From the NCBI GenBank assembly GCA_034440615.1, contig JAOTOM010004316.1:62001-126000 (forward strand): 64,000 nt of DNA, given 5' to 3'. This DNA is from Ashinkailepas kermadecensis. Lineage: Eukaryota > Arthropoda > Thecostraca > Neolepadidae. A program made the translations under genes and the position numbers. Shown piece after piece: positions 11,794 to 23,934 of this stretch. Numbering within the stretch: the stretch's first letter is position 1; every line of letters begins with the position of its first letter. The notes under the pieces are model-generated. The model made no database searches. It had not been told where the DNA came from and saw only the letters and a list, made by a program, of their open reading frames with translations.

Positions 11794-12985
11794 GAGCACA
11801 ACGGGGCCGAAAATACAACTGGCCCTCCAAAGCGCACAGAGTCTCACAAAAAACGACAGGGCCTTAACACATGCGTTGCAGCCATAAATATACATACCGG
11901 GAGGTCTAAAAAATACACCGGAAGCTCTCAAGGCACACAGGGGTCATGATAACGCACAGGAGCCTGAAAAAGTGGCTGGGGCCGCAAAAGGCAACATGGT
12001 TTCAAAACAAACAAAAAGACCGGGCGCTAAATAAACACATCGGAATCTTCGAAAACGCCCTAACACGTCAAAAAAAATTCCTCGGTGCATAAAAATGCAA
12101 CAAACCCTAAAACGAGCAGGGGGTTCGAAAATGTTTTAGGCCCCTAACAAAAATGGATTGGAGCCATACTACACAATGATAGACCAAGAAAGACGCAACG
12201 GGTCCAAAAAAGAACGCTGAGGCAGGGCGTCGGTTCGGTAGCCAATCTGGGAGGATAGCAGCAAAGATATGATGTGAATCAAAGCCCAGCGGAAACCGCA
12301 TTTCATAACTACCAGAAAATGTGGGAAGGAGGAAACTAATGATCGAATTTAATCAATCGACTTTTCGCAGCGAACGCCCATGCGAAGCATTCCATCACGT
12401 CAAATATGGCGCAAGTCTACCATGTGGCAGCAATTAGCAAAACGCAGAAAGCCTAGCGGAAACCGTAGCATCGCACGAAGTGTGGCGAATGCACCGAATA
12501 CGAAAGATGAGTGTGCACGTGCACTGACGTTGCCGCCGTGGCGACCGGGTGCTATGAACTGGAATGACTGAAATTGTGAAATTTTGTATTTTAAAGTGGT
12601 GGGTAATACATTTTAAATTGAAGTTATGGGCCTAATACATCTTCGAAACCCTGCTCGTTTTAGGCCTTTGTTGCTTTTTTTGTGCACCGAGTATTTTTAT
12701 GTGTCAGGGCGTTTTCGAAGATCCCGATGTGTTTATTTAGCTCTCGATCGTTTTGTACGTTTTGGAACCATGTTGCCTTTTGTGGCCCCAGCCTCTTTTT
12801 CAGGCCCTTGTGCGTTCTCATGGCCCCTGTGCGCCTTGCGAGCTTGCAGTGTATTTTTTTTCGAGCTCCCGGTTTGTTTATTTAGGGCTGCAACGCATGT
12901 TTTAAGGCCCTCTCGCTTTTTGGGAGACTCGGTGCGCTTTGGAGGGTTAGTTGTATTTTCGGGCACCGTTGTACTCTTAGGATCC
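11794..12985. repeat. Nested foldback element E-F-E', left arm
   Basis: E (11794-12133) and E' (12640-12985) are inverted relative to each other and flank about 500 bases of F. Blocks shared by E and E' include AAATACAACT, CTTCGAAAACGCCCT, GCAACAAA and CCTAAAACGAGCAG. The whole unit recurs in reverse complement at 14690-15890. No coding capacity is recognised. Confidence 0.85.
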
Positions 12986-13339
12986 CGCTCAGTGGCGTCG
13001 CCACGAAATTCTTCCAGGGGGGGCAAGGTCGGAACGGGGCCTCCTGTTCCCCGAAAGCGGGCCTCCATTGTGTTAGGGTCTCATATTGTTTTCAGGCTCT
13101 TACTATGGTTCGAGAATGGGGAACATGATTTGATATGGGTGTTTTGTTTGTTCTTGGCATGGTGCATCATTTACTCAAAACGCAATAGCACTAATAATTT
13201 TCGCTGAAAACTGGGTCATACCAGGTTATAAATAAGTAATATTTGGATAAATACATAAGTGCCAAAACAAACCAACGTCTCAATGCTTTCTCGAAACTTC
13301 CCGCTTGCCTCTAGATTGCAGCGAGCTGGCGGGGCTGGT

Positions 13340-13540
13340 GCTAAACATATCTTACAGATATCTGCCATTGATCAACCCACTTTTAAGTCCTCCAAGTCTA
13401 ACTGAATATAGCTAGATTCATCACTACTGTTATTTATTCCGACCAGCTTGATGTCATAAGCAAAGCTTGAACGATCATTTCTCAGTCATAGGACGACAAT
13501 TTCGCAAAGGTGACAACGAGAAGTGGATTGCATTGGTTTT
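13340..13540 (-). mobile_element. CR1/L2-like LINE fragment (diverged copy of 38260-38430)
   Basis: Collinear and in the same orientation as 38260-38430: blocks ATCTGCCATTGATCARCCCA, GTCCTCCAAGTCTA, CAGYTTGATGTCAT and GAGAAGTGG are shared. In the full copy this region spans the FADD motif of the reverse transcriptase. It is heavily mutated. Confidence 0.75.
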
Positions 13541-13984
13541 CTGAGCGCCATCTTAGGAATTTGTTTATTTTTATAGCATTTGGTGCTGGCTGCAAGGCAC
13601 CTGTCACACGAGCTAAAATATATCCTCAGCGAATAAATTCACGGCAAGAACAAGCATTGAACAGCAATGCATAAATTACAATGCAACAATGCAACAATGT
13701 CAGTGCATACATAATCCAAACCTTCAAATTCCACGCCATTACGCCCATCGTTTTCGCTGTGCTGTACCGTTTTGTAAATGACTGAGAAGGTATGGAAGCT
13801 GGGAAGCTCTAATCATGCAGGCTGTAATAACAGAAACGAAGTTTGTTGGAAGAAAATGCATTTAAAAACATCATTCATCCATTTTATATGGGGCATGGAT
13901 GTTGTATTGTATGCTTGTGAGGGGTAATTTGTCCCCTCAATGTTAGTTTTGCCCCATGGGCGTATGTTTCGGAAAATTATTGAG

Positions 13985-14190
13985 GGACCAGTGGAGTACC
14001 TATATTTGCGTCAAGCAGGAGGTGGCAAACGGATTTTCAGGGGAGGGGGAGGCACCTACGCCCATTAAAAAGTCCTTGGATTTCGAGCGCTATTTTGTCA
14101 AAGGGGACATTTCGAAATAATATAATTAGTTATCAACTAAATTGTCCTGTGGAGGGGCCTAATCTACCACTATGGTTTCTGATTGGTCGG
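13985..14190 (+). mobile_element. CAGTGGAGTACC dispersed repeat
   Basis: Related to 1718-1950, with shared blocks AAACGGATTTT, GCCCATTAAAAAG, GGATTTCGAGCGCTATTTTG and GGGGCC. No coding capacity. Confidence 0.55.
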
Positions 14191-14289
14191 ATTTCAACCC
14201 TAACTCCACCACCCAGTTCTAAGGTTTTCTTTTGGTACCTTGATAAGTTACCTCACACTGCTGAAATTACACCTATACCACAAAACCGG

Positions 14290-15893
14290 ATCGGTATCCC
14301 AAAATTCAAGCTGGAGCCCTCAAAAAGGAGAGATTCCAACAAATAAATGTCCGGATCAGGAAAATGGCTCTGGAGCACTGAACATTTTTTTCAGATGCCT
14401 TCAAAAATTGCGTATGGCACCGAAAGCATGCCGGATCTCGAAAATCGAGGTGGGATGCAAAAACATGGCGCCAGAGGCTCGAAAAATCAGGCCAGGATTC
14501 GGACATATAAACCCAGAAAAGATCCACAAAAAAAATCGCGTTGAGCACAGAAAGCTGGCGTTGGGTCTCCGGAACCACGCGCCTGGGCGCGATAAGTCGC
14601 GCTGGGACCCATAAAAATCACACCGAAGCCCCAAAATCGTACTGGGGCCCCACAAATGTGCATCAGAAGCCCCAAATATACACAGCCGGACCCTAAGAGT
14701 ACAGCGGTGCCCGAAAATACAACTAACCTTCCAAAGCGCACCGAGTCTCCCAAAAGGCGATAGGGCCTTAAAACATGCGTTGCAGCCCTAAATAAACATG
14801 CCGGGAGCTCTAAAAAAATACACTGCAAGCTCGCAAGGCGCACAAGGGCCATGAGAACGCACAAGGGCCTGAACAAGAGGCTGGGCCACAAAAGACAACA
14901 TAGTTCCAAAACGTACAAAACGACCGGCAGCTAAATAAACACATCAGGATCTTCGAAAACGCCCTGCCACATAAAACATGCTCGGTGCACAAAAAAGCAA
15001 CAAAGCCCTAAAACGAGCAGTGTTTGCGAAGATGTATTAGGCCCACAACTTCAATTTAAAATGTATTACCCACCACTTTAAAATACAAAATTTCACAATT
15101 TCAGGCATTCCAGTTCATAGCACCCGGTCGCCACGACGGCAACGTCGGTGCACGTGCACACCCATCTTTCGTATTCGGTGCATTCGCCACACTTCGTGCG
15201 ATGCTGCGGCCTCTGCGAGGCCTTCTGCGTTTTGCTAATTGCTGCCACATAATACATTTGCGCCATATTTGACGTGATGGAATGCTTCGTATGGGCGTTC
15301 GCTGCGAAAAGTGGATTGATTAAATTCGATCATTAGTTTCCTACTTCCCACATTTTCTGGTAGTTATGAAATGCGGTTTCCGCTGAGGTTTGATGCACTT
15401 CATATCTTTGCTGCTATCCTCCCAGATTGGCTGCCGAACCGAGGCCCTGTCTCAGCATTCTTTTTTGGACCCATTGCGTCTTTCCTGCTCTATGATTGTG
15501 TATTATGGCTCCAATCCATTTTTGTTACTGGCCTAAAACATTTTCGAACCCCCTGCTCGTTTTAGGGTTTGTTGCATTTTTGCGCACCGAGGTTTTTTTT
15601 TGACGTGTCAGGGCGTTTTCGAAGACCACGATGTGCTTACTTAGCGCCCGGTCTTTTTGTTTGTTTTGGAACCATGTTGCCTTTTACGGCCTCAACCACT
15701 TTTTCAGGCCCTTGTGCGTTATCATGACCCCTGTGTGCCTTGAGAGCTTCCGGTGTATTTTTTAGACCTGCCGGTATGTATATTTATGGCTACAACGCAT
15801 GTGTTAAGGCCCTGTCGCTTTTTGTGAGACTGTGTGCGCTTTGGAGGGCCAGTTGTATTTTCGGCCCCCGTTGTGCTCTTAGGGTCCTGATGT
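14290..15893. repeat. Inner right arm: block D plus mirrored foldback E-F'-E'
   Basis: 14290-14690 (block D) matches 8880-8990 in the same orientation and 15900-16290 inverted. 14690-15020 is E, 15030-15550 is F in reverse, and 15556-15893 is E'. The F segment reads through CGGTTTCCGC and GATCATTAGTTTCCT, the reverse complement of left-arm sequence at 12285-12350. Confidence 0.85.
15879..15881. other. Empty (pre-insertion) site of the 9263-11790 transposon
   Basis: The plus strand reads GTGCTC-TTA-GGGTCC; its complement GGACCC-TAA-GAGCAC equals the joined flanks of the transposon in the left arm with only one TAA. Confidence 0.88.
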
Positions 15894-17090
15894 GTCTATT
15901 TTGGGCTTCTGACGCACAGTTGTGGGGCCCCAGTACAATTTTGGGGCTCCGGTACGATGTTTCTAGGTCCCAGAGAGGCTTATCGCGCCCAGGCGCGTGG
16001 TTCCGGAGACCCAACCCCAGTTTTCTGGGCTCAACACGATTTTTGTGAAGCCTTTCTGATTTTTTAAAAGTCCGAATCCCGGCCTGATTTCTCGAGCCCT
16101 TGGTCCCATGTTTTTGTATCCTACCTCGATTGTTCGAGATCCGGTTTGTTTTTCGGTGCCGTACGCAATTTGTGAAGGCATCTGATAATATGTTCGGTGC
16201 TCCAGAACCATTTTTTTAACCTGGGCATTTAGTTGTTGGAATCCCTCCTTATTTTGGAGGGCTCCAGTTTGACTTTCTTGGGATACCGATCCGGTGTTTG
16301 TGGTTACACTGTGCTTACGTGTGGCCCTAGACGCCAATTTTTGAGAACCTCGACGGGACTACCGATGGGAATTGTGGGTCCCGAGCGCGATATTTGAGGT
16401 GCCTGGTTCGAGTTTGTGGGACGCGTTGTATTTAGCTGTGGCCCCAACGCGATTTTGGCGGTTCCGGTTGCAATTTTTCGGGCCTCGGAGCGAGTTTTCC
16501 GGGGCTCGCCGTATTTATTTGGAGACCCATACGCGAATTCTTGTGGACCGACGCGAATTTTGGTGGTCCCAGCGCGATTTTTGAGGCCCCGGGACGATTC
16601 TTGGGAGCTTATCCCTCTCAGGATGGAGGGGGCATTTGCCCCTTTGATATAGCACTGCGGCCACTGAAGGAGTTTTTTTTTGTCCCAGAGTGACATTCCG
16701 ATGAAGGATTGATTTTTGGGGCAGCTGCATCTTTTGGGGTCCCGGTGCGACCTTCTGGGCCTCCAGTGTGATTTTCAAGGGCTGCGACGCGACTTTTTTG
16801 AGTCCAATGTGATCTTTTGGGCCCCGACGTCATTTTCTTGGATTCATAGCGCGAGCTATAGCGGCCTCGACACTTTTTGGGGGTCCAATGCGCTTTGGGG
16901 GCTTTTGGCGTCATTGTTGGGCCCCCAATGTGATTATCCATGTCCGGATCATTTTTCGTTGCTCCGGCTTCATTTGTTTTGATCCCAATCAGACTGTTGG
17001 GGCACGGTACGACCTGTCGTGCCCCTGGCATGATTATCGTGGTCCGGGCGTGAATTTTTGGTACCCCAGGCTCAGATTTTAAAGTCCCCA
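15894..17090 (-). repeat. GGCCCC-type array, palindrome blocks D' and C', right copy
   Basis: Reverse-complement partner of 7995-8990, with degenerate ~30-base GGGGCCCC/ATTTT/GCGCGA units. Unlike the left arm, the 15930-16130 part is clean sequence, which lets the smeared 8990-9235 stretch be interpreted. Confidence 0.88.
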
Positions 17091-18500
17091 GACACGACTC
17101 CTACTATTTCTTAATGGTTTCTTCTTGCAAATTATAGGCCTCCTGTCGCGTCTTAAGGGTCTCGTCTCATTTCCTAGAGCCTTTTTACCGGTTTTTGACG
17201 TCTCCTTGTGTGTCCTACCCTCCTCCATATTCAATGGTCCTCTCCCGTCTTGGAGGGCCTTCTCTTGCATTCTGGGGACCCTTTAACAAGGCATGGGGCT
17301 TCCTCTCATCTTCGAGGGGCATTCTCTGCCAAATTAGGGGCCTCCTGCCACGCCTCGTGGGCCTCCTCCTTTATCATGGCAAAGCCTTACCCGTTTTGAG
17401 GGATCTTCAATTTTGGAAACCTCACCTCTTCCATACCTGCTACCACTCCCATCTTAGGGGCCTCCTCTCATTTCCTGGGAACTCTTTCCGGTTTTCGGGG
17501 TCTCATTTGGTCCTGGAGACCTACTCCTTCTTGAGGGACTCCTCTCGAGTCCGGCAGATGCCTCATTTCTCTTCTAGAGGCCTTCTTTTTTCAAATTAGG
17601 GGCCTCCTCTCACGTCTTGGGGCCTCCTGCTCTGCGTGTGGATTCGATCTTTACCCATCTTAGGGGTGGTCTCTTATCTCCTGGTGGACTCCTCTTCTCT
17701 CCCAGGCGCCTCCTCTGCTAAATTACTGGCAACCTTTCCTATCTTAGTGGCCTTGTTATTTCCCGGGGACCTTCTTAGCTGTCTTCGAGCCTTCTTTTCC
17801 GCCTGGGAGCCATTTCTCTTATCCAATGGCCTTTCTCTCCTATTTTAGGGGCCCCCTCGTTCATCATGGGGTCTCATTTCCAATCTTGTGTCGTTCTCTT
17901 CCCAATTAGGTGCCTCTTGCCACGTCTCTGGATCGTCCTTTTCTATCTCGGTGGAACCTCACCTGTTTGGGGCCTGCTTTTGCGTCTCCGAAACCTCATC
18001 TCATATCCACTGGCTTCCTTTTCCGTCTTAGGGCCTCCTCTCATATTCTGTGGCCTCCTTTCCGGTGTTGGGGCCTACTTTGCAATCCTGGTTTCCTCCG
18101 TGCCATTTTTGACACTCTCTTGATTTCTGGGGACTCCTACCCTCTCCTAGGTGACTCCTTTTTTAAATTAGGGGCCTCCTCTCACGTCATGGGGGCTTCC
18201 TTATCTGTGTTTGGAGCCTCATTATCCTCTTAGCAGGGTGCTTTTGCGTCCTAGTCCTAGATTTTCTCTTCTAGGGTCCTCCTCTTCCAAAATATGGTCC
18301 TCATCTGGCTGGTCTCGGTGGCCTTCTCTCATTCCTGCGGAGACCTTCTTACACGTCTTGGGGCCCCTATTGCGTCCGGAGAAATCTCCCTTATCATGTC
18401 TTAATTTTATATTGCAGGGGCATCCTCTTCCGGTTTGGGGGCCTCGTTTTCCAAATTAAGACTATCCTGCCACCCATCGGAAGCCTTTTCGTCTAACCTG
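17085..18500 (-). repeat. Palindrome block B', right copy, with right-arm-only sequence
   Basis: 17085-17380 and 17720-17790 pair with 7670-7990. About 17380-17720 and 17790-18500 have no partner in the left arm. The sequence is a degenerate CCTCCTYTC/GGGGCCTCC tandem (units near 20-30 bases), looking like an older, more diverged version of the adjacent 20-bp minisatellite. Confidence 0.75.
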
Positions 18501-19690
18501 TGTGGCTTCTTACTCGTATCTGTGGCATCCTTTCCGTCCTGAGGGCCTCCTTTTCGTACTGGGGGCCTCCTTTTCGTCCTGGGGGCCTCCTTTTCGTCTT
18601 GGGGGCCTCCTTTTCGTCATGAGGGCCACCTCCCGATCTCTGTTCTACGTCTTAGGGGCCTCCTTTTCGTCTTGGGGGCCTCCTTTTCGTTCTGGGTGCC
18701 TCATTTTCGTCCTGGGGACCTCATCCCAATCTCTGTTCTACGTCTTGGGGGCCTCCTTTTTGTCCTTGGGTGCATCCCTTTCGTTCTGGGGGCCTCCTTT
18801 TCGTCCTGGGGGCCTCCTTTTAGTCATGGGGGCCTCCTCCCAAATCTCTGTTCTATGTCTTGGGGGCCTCCTTTGCGTCCTGGGGGCATCCTTTTCGTTC
18901 TGGGGGCCTCCGTTTCGTCCTGGGGCCCACCTCCCAATCTCTGTTCTACGTCTTAGGGCCTCCTTTTCGTCCTGGGGACCTCATCCCAATCTCTGTTCTA
19001 CGTCTTGGGGGCCTCCTTTTTTGTCCTTGGGTGCATTCCTTTCGTCCTGGGGGCCTCCTTTTCGTCTTGGGGGCCTCCTCCCAACCTCTGTTCTACGTAT
19101 TGGGGCCTCCTTTTCGTCCTGGGCATCCTTTTCGTCCTGGGGGCCTCCTTTTCTTCCTGGGGGCCTCCTCCTAATCTCTGTTCTACGTCTTGGGGCCTCC
19201 TTTTCGTCATGGGGGCCTCCTTTTCGTCATAGGGGCCTCCTTTTCGTCATGGGGCCTTCTTTTCGTCCTGGGGGCCTCCTTCCAATCTCTGTTCTACGTC
19301 TTAGGGGCCTCCTTTTCGTCCTGAGGGCCTCCTTTTCGTCCTGGGGACCTCATCCCAATCTCTGTTCTACGTCTTGGGGGCCTCCTTTTTGTCCTTGGGT
19401 GCATTCCTTTCGTCCTGGGGGCCTCCTTTTCGTCCTGGGGGCCTCCTCCCAACCTCTGTTCTACGTATTGGGGCCTCCTTTTCGTCTTGGGGCCTCCTTT
19501 TCGTCCTGGGGGCCTCCTTTTCGTCCTGGGGGCCTTCTTTTCTTCCTGGGGGCCTCCTCCTAATCTCTGTTCTACGTCTTGGGGCCTCCTTTTCGTCATG
19601 GGTGCCTCCTTTTCGTCATGGGGCCTCCTTTTCGTCCTGGGGGCCTCCTTCCAATCTCTGTTCTACGTCTCTTATAGAGACCTGATTATA
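18500..19690 (-). repeat. 20-bp minisatellite, right arm
   Basis: Tandem TCCTTTTCGTCCTGGGGGCC units (reverse complement of the left array) are interrupted by units containing CCCAATCTCTGTTCTACGTC. The long plus-strand frame SFSSWGPPFRPGG is a repeat artefact, since the other strand is open too. Confidence 0.95.
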
Positions 19691-19838
19691 TTTCCTGGGG
19701 GCCTCGTCAGTCTTGAGGCCTCATTGACAGTATCATCTTCTGTCCCGTCGGCCTCCTTGCTCACCTTTTTTGCTGTGCATTTGCGGATGGGGGGCCTCCT
19801 CAAATTTCAGGGGGGGCGGCGCCCCTCCCCCCAGTTTT

Positions 19839-20413
19839 CAAGTATTTCGTATCATGCTTATGCTTAACATTATGGACTGTGATACACAAGCTTCTCGTAA
19901 CACAATTACAGGTACAGAGAAAATGTATGATGAATTCTGCTAAGCAATGCCATCTACTGATAGCATGGCATCGCAATCGTTATCGTTGGTATAGGCATCC
20001 CTATATTAGCTGTCCCACAAATTAAATGAAAAACATGCACTTATGAGTACACTATTGGCTCGAAATTTGAGTTTGAAGAGCTGAAATAATATTTTAATTG
20101 GCATACTTTCGTGACACATTTCGACATCCTACTATACTCGTTTCGACATCTCACACCTAACGAAAAACCATTATTTTAACACTGCGCTTAGATCACTATG
20201 CGTATTATGTGAATATCTGACAATCTGAAATGAAACGTATGGCGCGGTTTTTCGCCTTCGAGGCATAAATGTGCCGCGGCTGCTGCATACATGATGAGTA
20301 AGCCATGCTACTCGTGTTTAACCTAGGTAGGTGTAAGATTGCCCAAAATTTATAAAGAGTGGTGACGGTATTTTCGCGGTTCTTCTAAGTATTGTTTAGT
20401 ATTTGTGGTAATT
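19839..20413. other. Anonymous single-copy-looking sequence
   Basis: AT-rich sequence outside the palindrome; no open frame or repeat is recognised. Confidence 0.4.
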
Positions 20414-20710
20414 GGCCTCTCCGGGAGCTCAATTGGTTAGAGCGACGGCCTGCACTGGTTCCCCTGTCCCGGCAAGACAGGCTTCGAGTCGCTTCGTGCA
20501 CTCGCATTTAGCCCCCGGCTGGGAGGGTCAGTTGGCAACTGGCCGGATAAAGCCAGGGGCGGGCTACCGGGGCGGCCGTGTCGGTGCATTGACCGCACGT
20601 TAAACTCCCGATCAATATTTTGTTGTTGAACTGGAATTCATTGATTGGGTGGTGCGGTCAGGGTTCAAGCAACGGCTGCTTTGCAATAGGACCCTGGTTC
20701 ATAAAGCCAC
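20414..20710 (+). mobile_element. tRNA-derived SINE
   Basis: The head is tRNA-like: GAGCTCAATTGGTTAGAGC (20425-20443) fits an RNA polymerase III A box and GGCTTCGAGTC (20480-20490) a slightly mutated B box (GGTTCGANTCC), about 55 bases apart. A GC-rich body (GGCGGCCGTGTCGGTGCATT) and an AT-rich 3' part follow. It is not a functional tRNA, since no closing acceptor stem with the right spacing is visible. Confidence 0.7.
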
Positions 20711-21529
20711 CCCAGCAAGAATTCGGGCTATTTTTGTTAAAATTAAATGTGTCCTCTTTGATAAATTGAAATAGTACAAGCAATCCTACTTCAAGTTTTC
20801 TCAAATCGATATTCACACTGCTCATTTAGCACTGATCGCACTGTGTAGTTTGCTATGATGGTTACATGTTGTTTCCTTTCGTATTGTTTTAAACCCCTTT
20901 GTTCGACGGAAGTTCGAAGTAACATGTACAGATACCATGCGAACAAGAATGAAATTAAGCACAATGAGAGAGAAGGGGGAAGATGTCGTTTCGGCACTAG
21001 GTGGATTCTCTATATTCGGAAGTAGTTTTTCGATTCACCATTTCTTAATTATTTTGTCCCCGGATAGGATAGGTTCATGGAAAACTGGAAAAAGGAAAAT
21101 AATATTTATGGAATTTATAGTTTCTCAAGATGACAAAATAAGGTGGCCCAATTCCGCGAAGCAATCGATATTTGGGGGTACCCTAGGTTGATCTACTCGG
21201 GGCTGAATCCGCCCTCCTCCAACTGATCTTGCGATCTTACACCCCTGGCTAGACTGCTTCATCTCTGCACCAGCGGCTCCGCAGGTGCGATTTCTGCTCT
21301 CCCCGGTGAGTCAGTTGGCTTTCAGGCGCCATCCCAAACCAGGCGGCTTGTCGTGCATCCAAACCAAACACTGCCGCCAGACGACTGCCCATGATCATTT
21401 GTCTGGCCATGGACTGCTGACATGTTCGCTGCTACAGTCAGCAGCGACAACGGTCGCCTGCTGTCACACTGTGTCACCTCATACCAACTTCGTTTTGCTG
21501 TTGAATTTGATGTGCACATGGATGTTGTT
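20711..21529. other. Anonymous sequence
   Basis: No gene is recognised; short open frames on both strands lack any known domain. Confidence 0.4.
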
Positions 21530-21715
21530 CCGTGTACTTTTGAGGGGAAGTACCCCCTCAATGTTAGCTTTCCCCAATCATTTTAATTCTTAACATGGGA
21601 CCCAATGGAGTCTGCCCCCGGAATCCTTTTGGGCCCGACCACTGCTCCATGCATTTCTACCTTCTCCTGCAATACTTTTCAAAAATCAAAGCTCCTGGCG
21701 GCGTGTATCGTATGA
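21530..21715 (+). mobile_element. AACATGGG-type dispersed repeat, copy 1
   Basis: Member of a roughly 200-bp family: CCCCCTCAATGTTAGC, then TTTTAATTCTTAACATGGGA, GGAGTCTGCCCC and GGGCCC. Other copies lie at 21862-22020, 23935-24128 (minus), 50085-50205 and 61130-61300. Ends resembling CAGGGGTGTAGC suggest a MITE or SINE-like element. Confidence 0.65.
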
Positions 21716-21861
21716 GACTACATAAAGCGCTCATAAACACGAAAGTATTGCACCTTAGAAGTGTATAACCAGCCCAAAGCATGGGTGCAGACTATCACTT
21801 AGTCAAATATGAACAATGTCACATGTTTTTGCCTCTGTTCGTCAGATAGCGCGTGGCGTCC

Positions 21862-22020
21862 AGGGGTGTAGCTTTATATGCTTTTGGAAGGGCACTCCCT
21901 CACCACGCAATGTTGGCTGTGTCCTCCCAATAATTTCAACTTTTAACATGGGACCCTATGTGATATGCCCCCAGTCCGTTCTTACCAACACATTGCCTTC
22001 ATGTATTGTGCCCTGCGAAT
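21862..22020 (+). mobile_element. AACATGGG-type dispersed repeat, copy 2
   Basis: Starts CCAGGGGTGTAGCTTTATAT and continues GCTTTTGGAAGGGCAC, CAATAATTTCAACTTTTAAC and ATGCCCCCAGTCC. This is the best-preserved 5' end of the family. Confidence 0.75.
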
Positions 22021-22710
22021 AAGTTTAAGTTTAGCCTTGAGGTTTAAGTTTAAGCCTGGCAGCCTCTTCTGACGGTGCCAAGGACCCCTTCTAGACCTAC
22101 AAGAACGGGTATCATTTTGGTATATTTTCGGAATGGCACATGCCCCTCCGACCTCCAGAGCAGAGGTATGTTCTAATGGTAATGTGTACCCACCCATAGT
22201 TGAATGGGGAAGATCGGGAGCGGAATATCCACTCAACAGCTATTCCCTGTGTTTGTGCAAGCAAGTTGTTCCAATATATTGCTACTCTGTTAGGATATAT
22301 TAGTGTCTAATCTGCCAAGATATGCACTGTCCGCTCGGTCTAGGGCACCACGATCGTAGTCCCACAACGTCTTGTGACCACCAACGACGACTTAGATGCA
22401 TAATAGTACCCCAATAGAGGTATAACAGCAGTGCAGGTCCTCTGCGCCTCACAGGCTCCAACAGTGGGTTGGCAGACTTTCAACAACATGGAACGCCCAG
22501 CATTGATCCAGGGACTCAACATCAGCTTGAGCCCACTGACACAGCAGCCCAGATCCGCCAACAGCAGCCCAAGCACTCCAACAGTTATTCGACATTCTGA
22601 CGCATTAAGGTTTCAGAAATCAACGCTACTGGCTGTTGATTGACGGTTGAGTCAAAGGTCTTTTCAAGTCAGAGGTCGTTCTAGCATCAATTGGCATTGA
22701 AGCTCACCAA
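22021..22710. other. Anonymous sequence
   Basis: No gene or repeat is recognised with confidence. Two nested GGTTTAAGTTTAAG-like repeats occur at about 22020-22055. Confidence 0.4.
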
Positions 22711-22711
22711 C

Positions 22712-22895
22712 CAGAGTAACTTCACAGGCAATAATACGCGAGTTAACTTCACAGTCAATAATGAGCCGCCAAGGTACTTCACAGTCAATAATGTGTCGTC
22801 AAGGTACTTCACAGTCAGTAATTCGCCGTTGAGGTACCACACAGCGTATAATGTGCCACTGAAGTACGTACATCACGGTAAACAATGTGCCGTTG
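22712..22895 (+). repeat. 30-bp minisatellite, about six degenerate units
   Basis: The unit contains GGTACTTCACAGTCAATAAT followed by GTGYCGYCAA. Being 30 bases it keeps frame, giving a short RYFTVNN-like peptide repeat on the plus strand, but the frame has no gene context. Confidence 0.85.
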
Positions 22896-23934
22896 GGTGC
22901 CTACGGGGTGGGCGTGGCCAGTTATCTGTCAGCCCATTGTCAGCTGATGAAGATTGGCCATCGTCGCAGGTGGCGCTATAACCGCCGGATATTGTGCGGC
23001 ACGCGCGGCCATTATTAATCGTGGGCGCAGCTGACAGTGGGATGCAGAAGGTGTTCGACGGGACGAGTGGCGTGACGTTGGCGAGCAAAGCCGCCAACTG
23101 CTCGATATCGTGAGGACAATAAGCTACTGACTTCTTCTGAAAATGCCGGCCGTCCCTGGGTTGACCCGCATCAAGAATCATAGGTCTACTCCGCTGGAAG
23201 ATTTGAAGGAATGCGATTTCAAAGTGAGTGAGTATATTTGAGGTCAACATGCATGTGCAAGACAGAGAACGTGCGAACGGAGCGTTTGGCGTATGGCTTT
23301 GTGCGAGCCTCTAGAATAGCTAGAATAGCTAGGTAGTTTGGGTTGGGTAGCGGTTGGATGCAGCTTTGGTGCTTGAGTTGGGTAGCGGGTGGATGCAGCT
23401 TTGGTGCCATGAAGGTCGTAAGGACATGCTGGTCGGTTCCACAGGTATTTCAACAATTTCAATGCACTTCCATGGGAAGCGTGACAACCGCGTGGGTTGA
23501 AGCCATATATGATAAGTAGAGTGACTGCCTTATCAACGTCGGTATATTAAGTATCCATATTATTTTGTTGTTATACGGAATTAAATTAGGCCTGAACCGT
23601 TTTGAAACTATCCCTCCACTACATGCTGACTTGCTTAACGATTTTGATTCGCAATTCTTGATCATTGGCCAATCGCAGGGGGTTCGAAGTTCCATGTCAG
23701 CATGCAAAGTTTCGCATCGCACTCATGCTGTAGCATGGGTAGATTATCGGCAGGGCGGCGTGTTTTCTTGTGCGACGAATGCTAAGCGATCGCTTTAGAA
23801 TATAATTTGCTCACAGGGTAGTTAATCTCAACATCCTTCATCACCAATGTAATGCTAACAATAACATCGTCTGTTTTCGTTTTCGCAATCCACAGGTCAT
23901 GAAATCCACATGGAATGGCGAAGCACACCGTAAA
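22896..23934. other. Anonymous sequence with a 35-bp tandem duplication
   Basis: 23342-23376 and 23377-23411 are two copies of a 35-base unit containing GTTGGGTAGCGG and GGATGCAGCTTTGGTGC. Nothing else is recognised. Confidence 0.6.

Larger units (their letters stand above)
12986..14289. other. Palindrome spacer with repeat fragments
   Basis: The spacer opens with CAGTGGCGTCGCCA (about 12990), another element-end motif next to a G run. It holds a LINE fragment (13340-13540), a piece of the AACATGGG-type family (about 13905-13985) and a CAGTGGAGTACC element (from 13988). The remainder, 13050-13340 and 13541-13900, is anonymous AT-rich DNA. Confidence 0.6.

Noticed and set aside
18502..19563. 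353-codon frame on the plus strand
   Set aside because: Same minisatellite in the right palindrome arm; the frame follows from unit composition.
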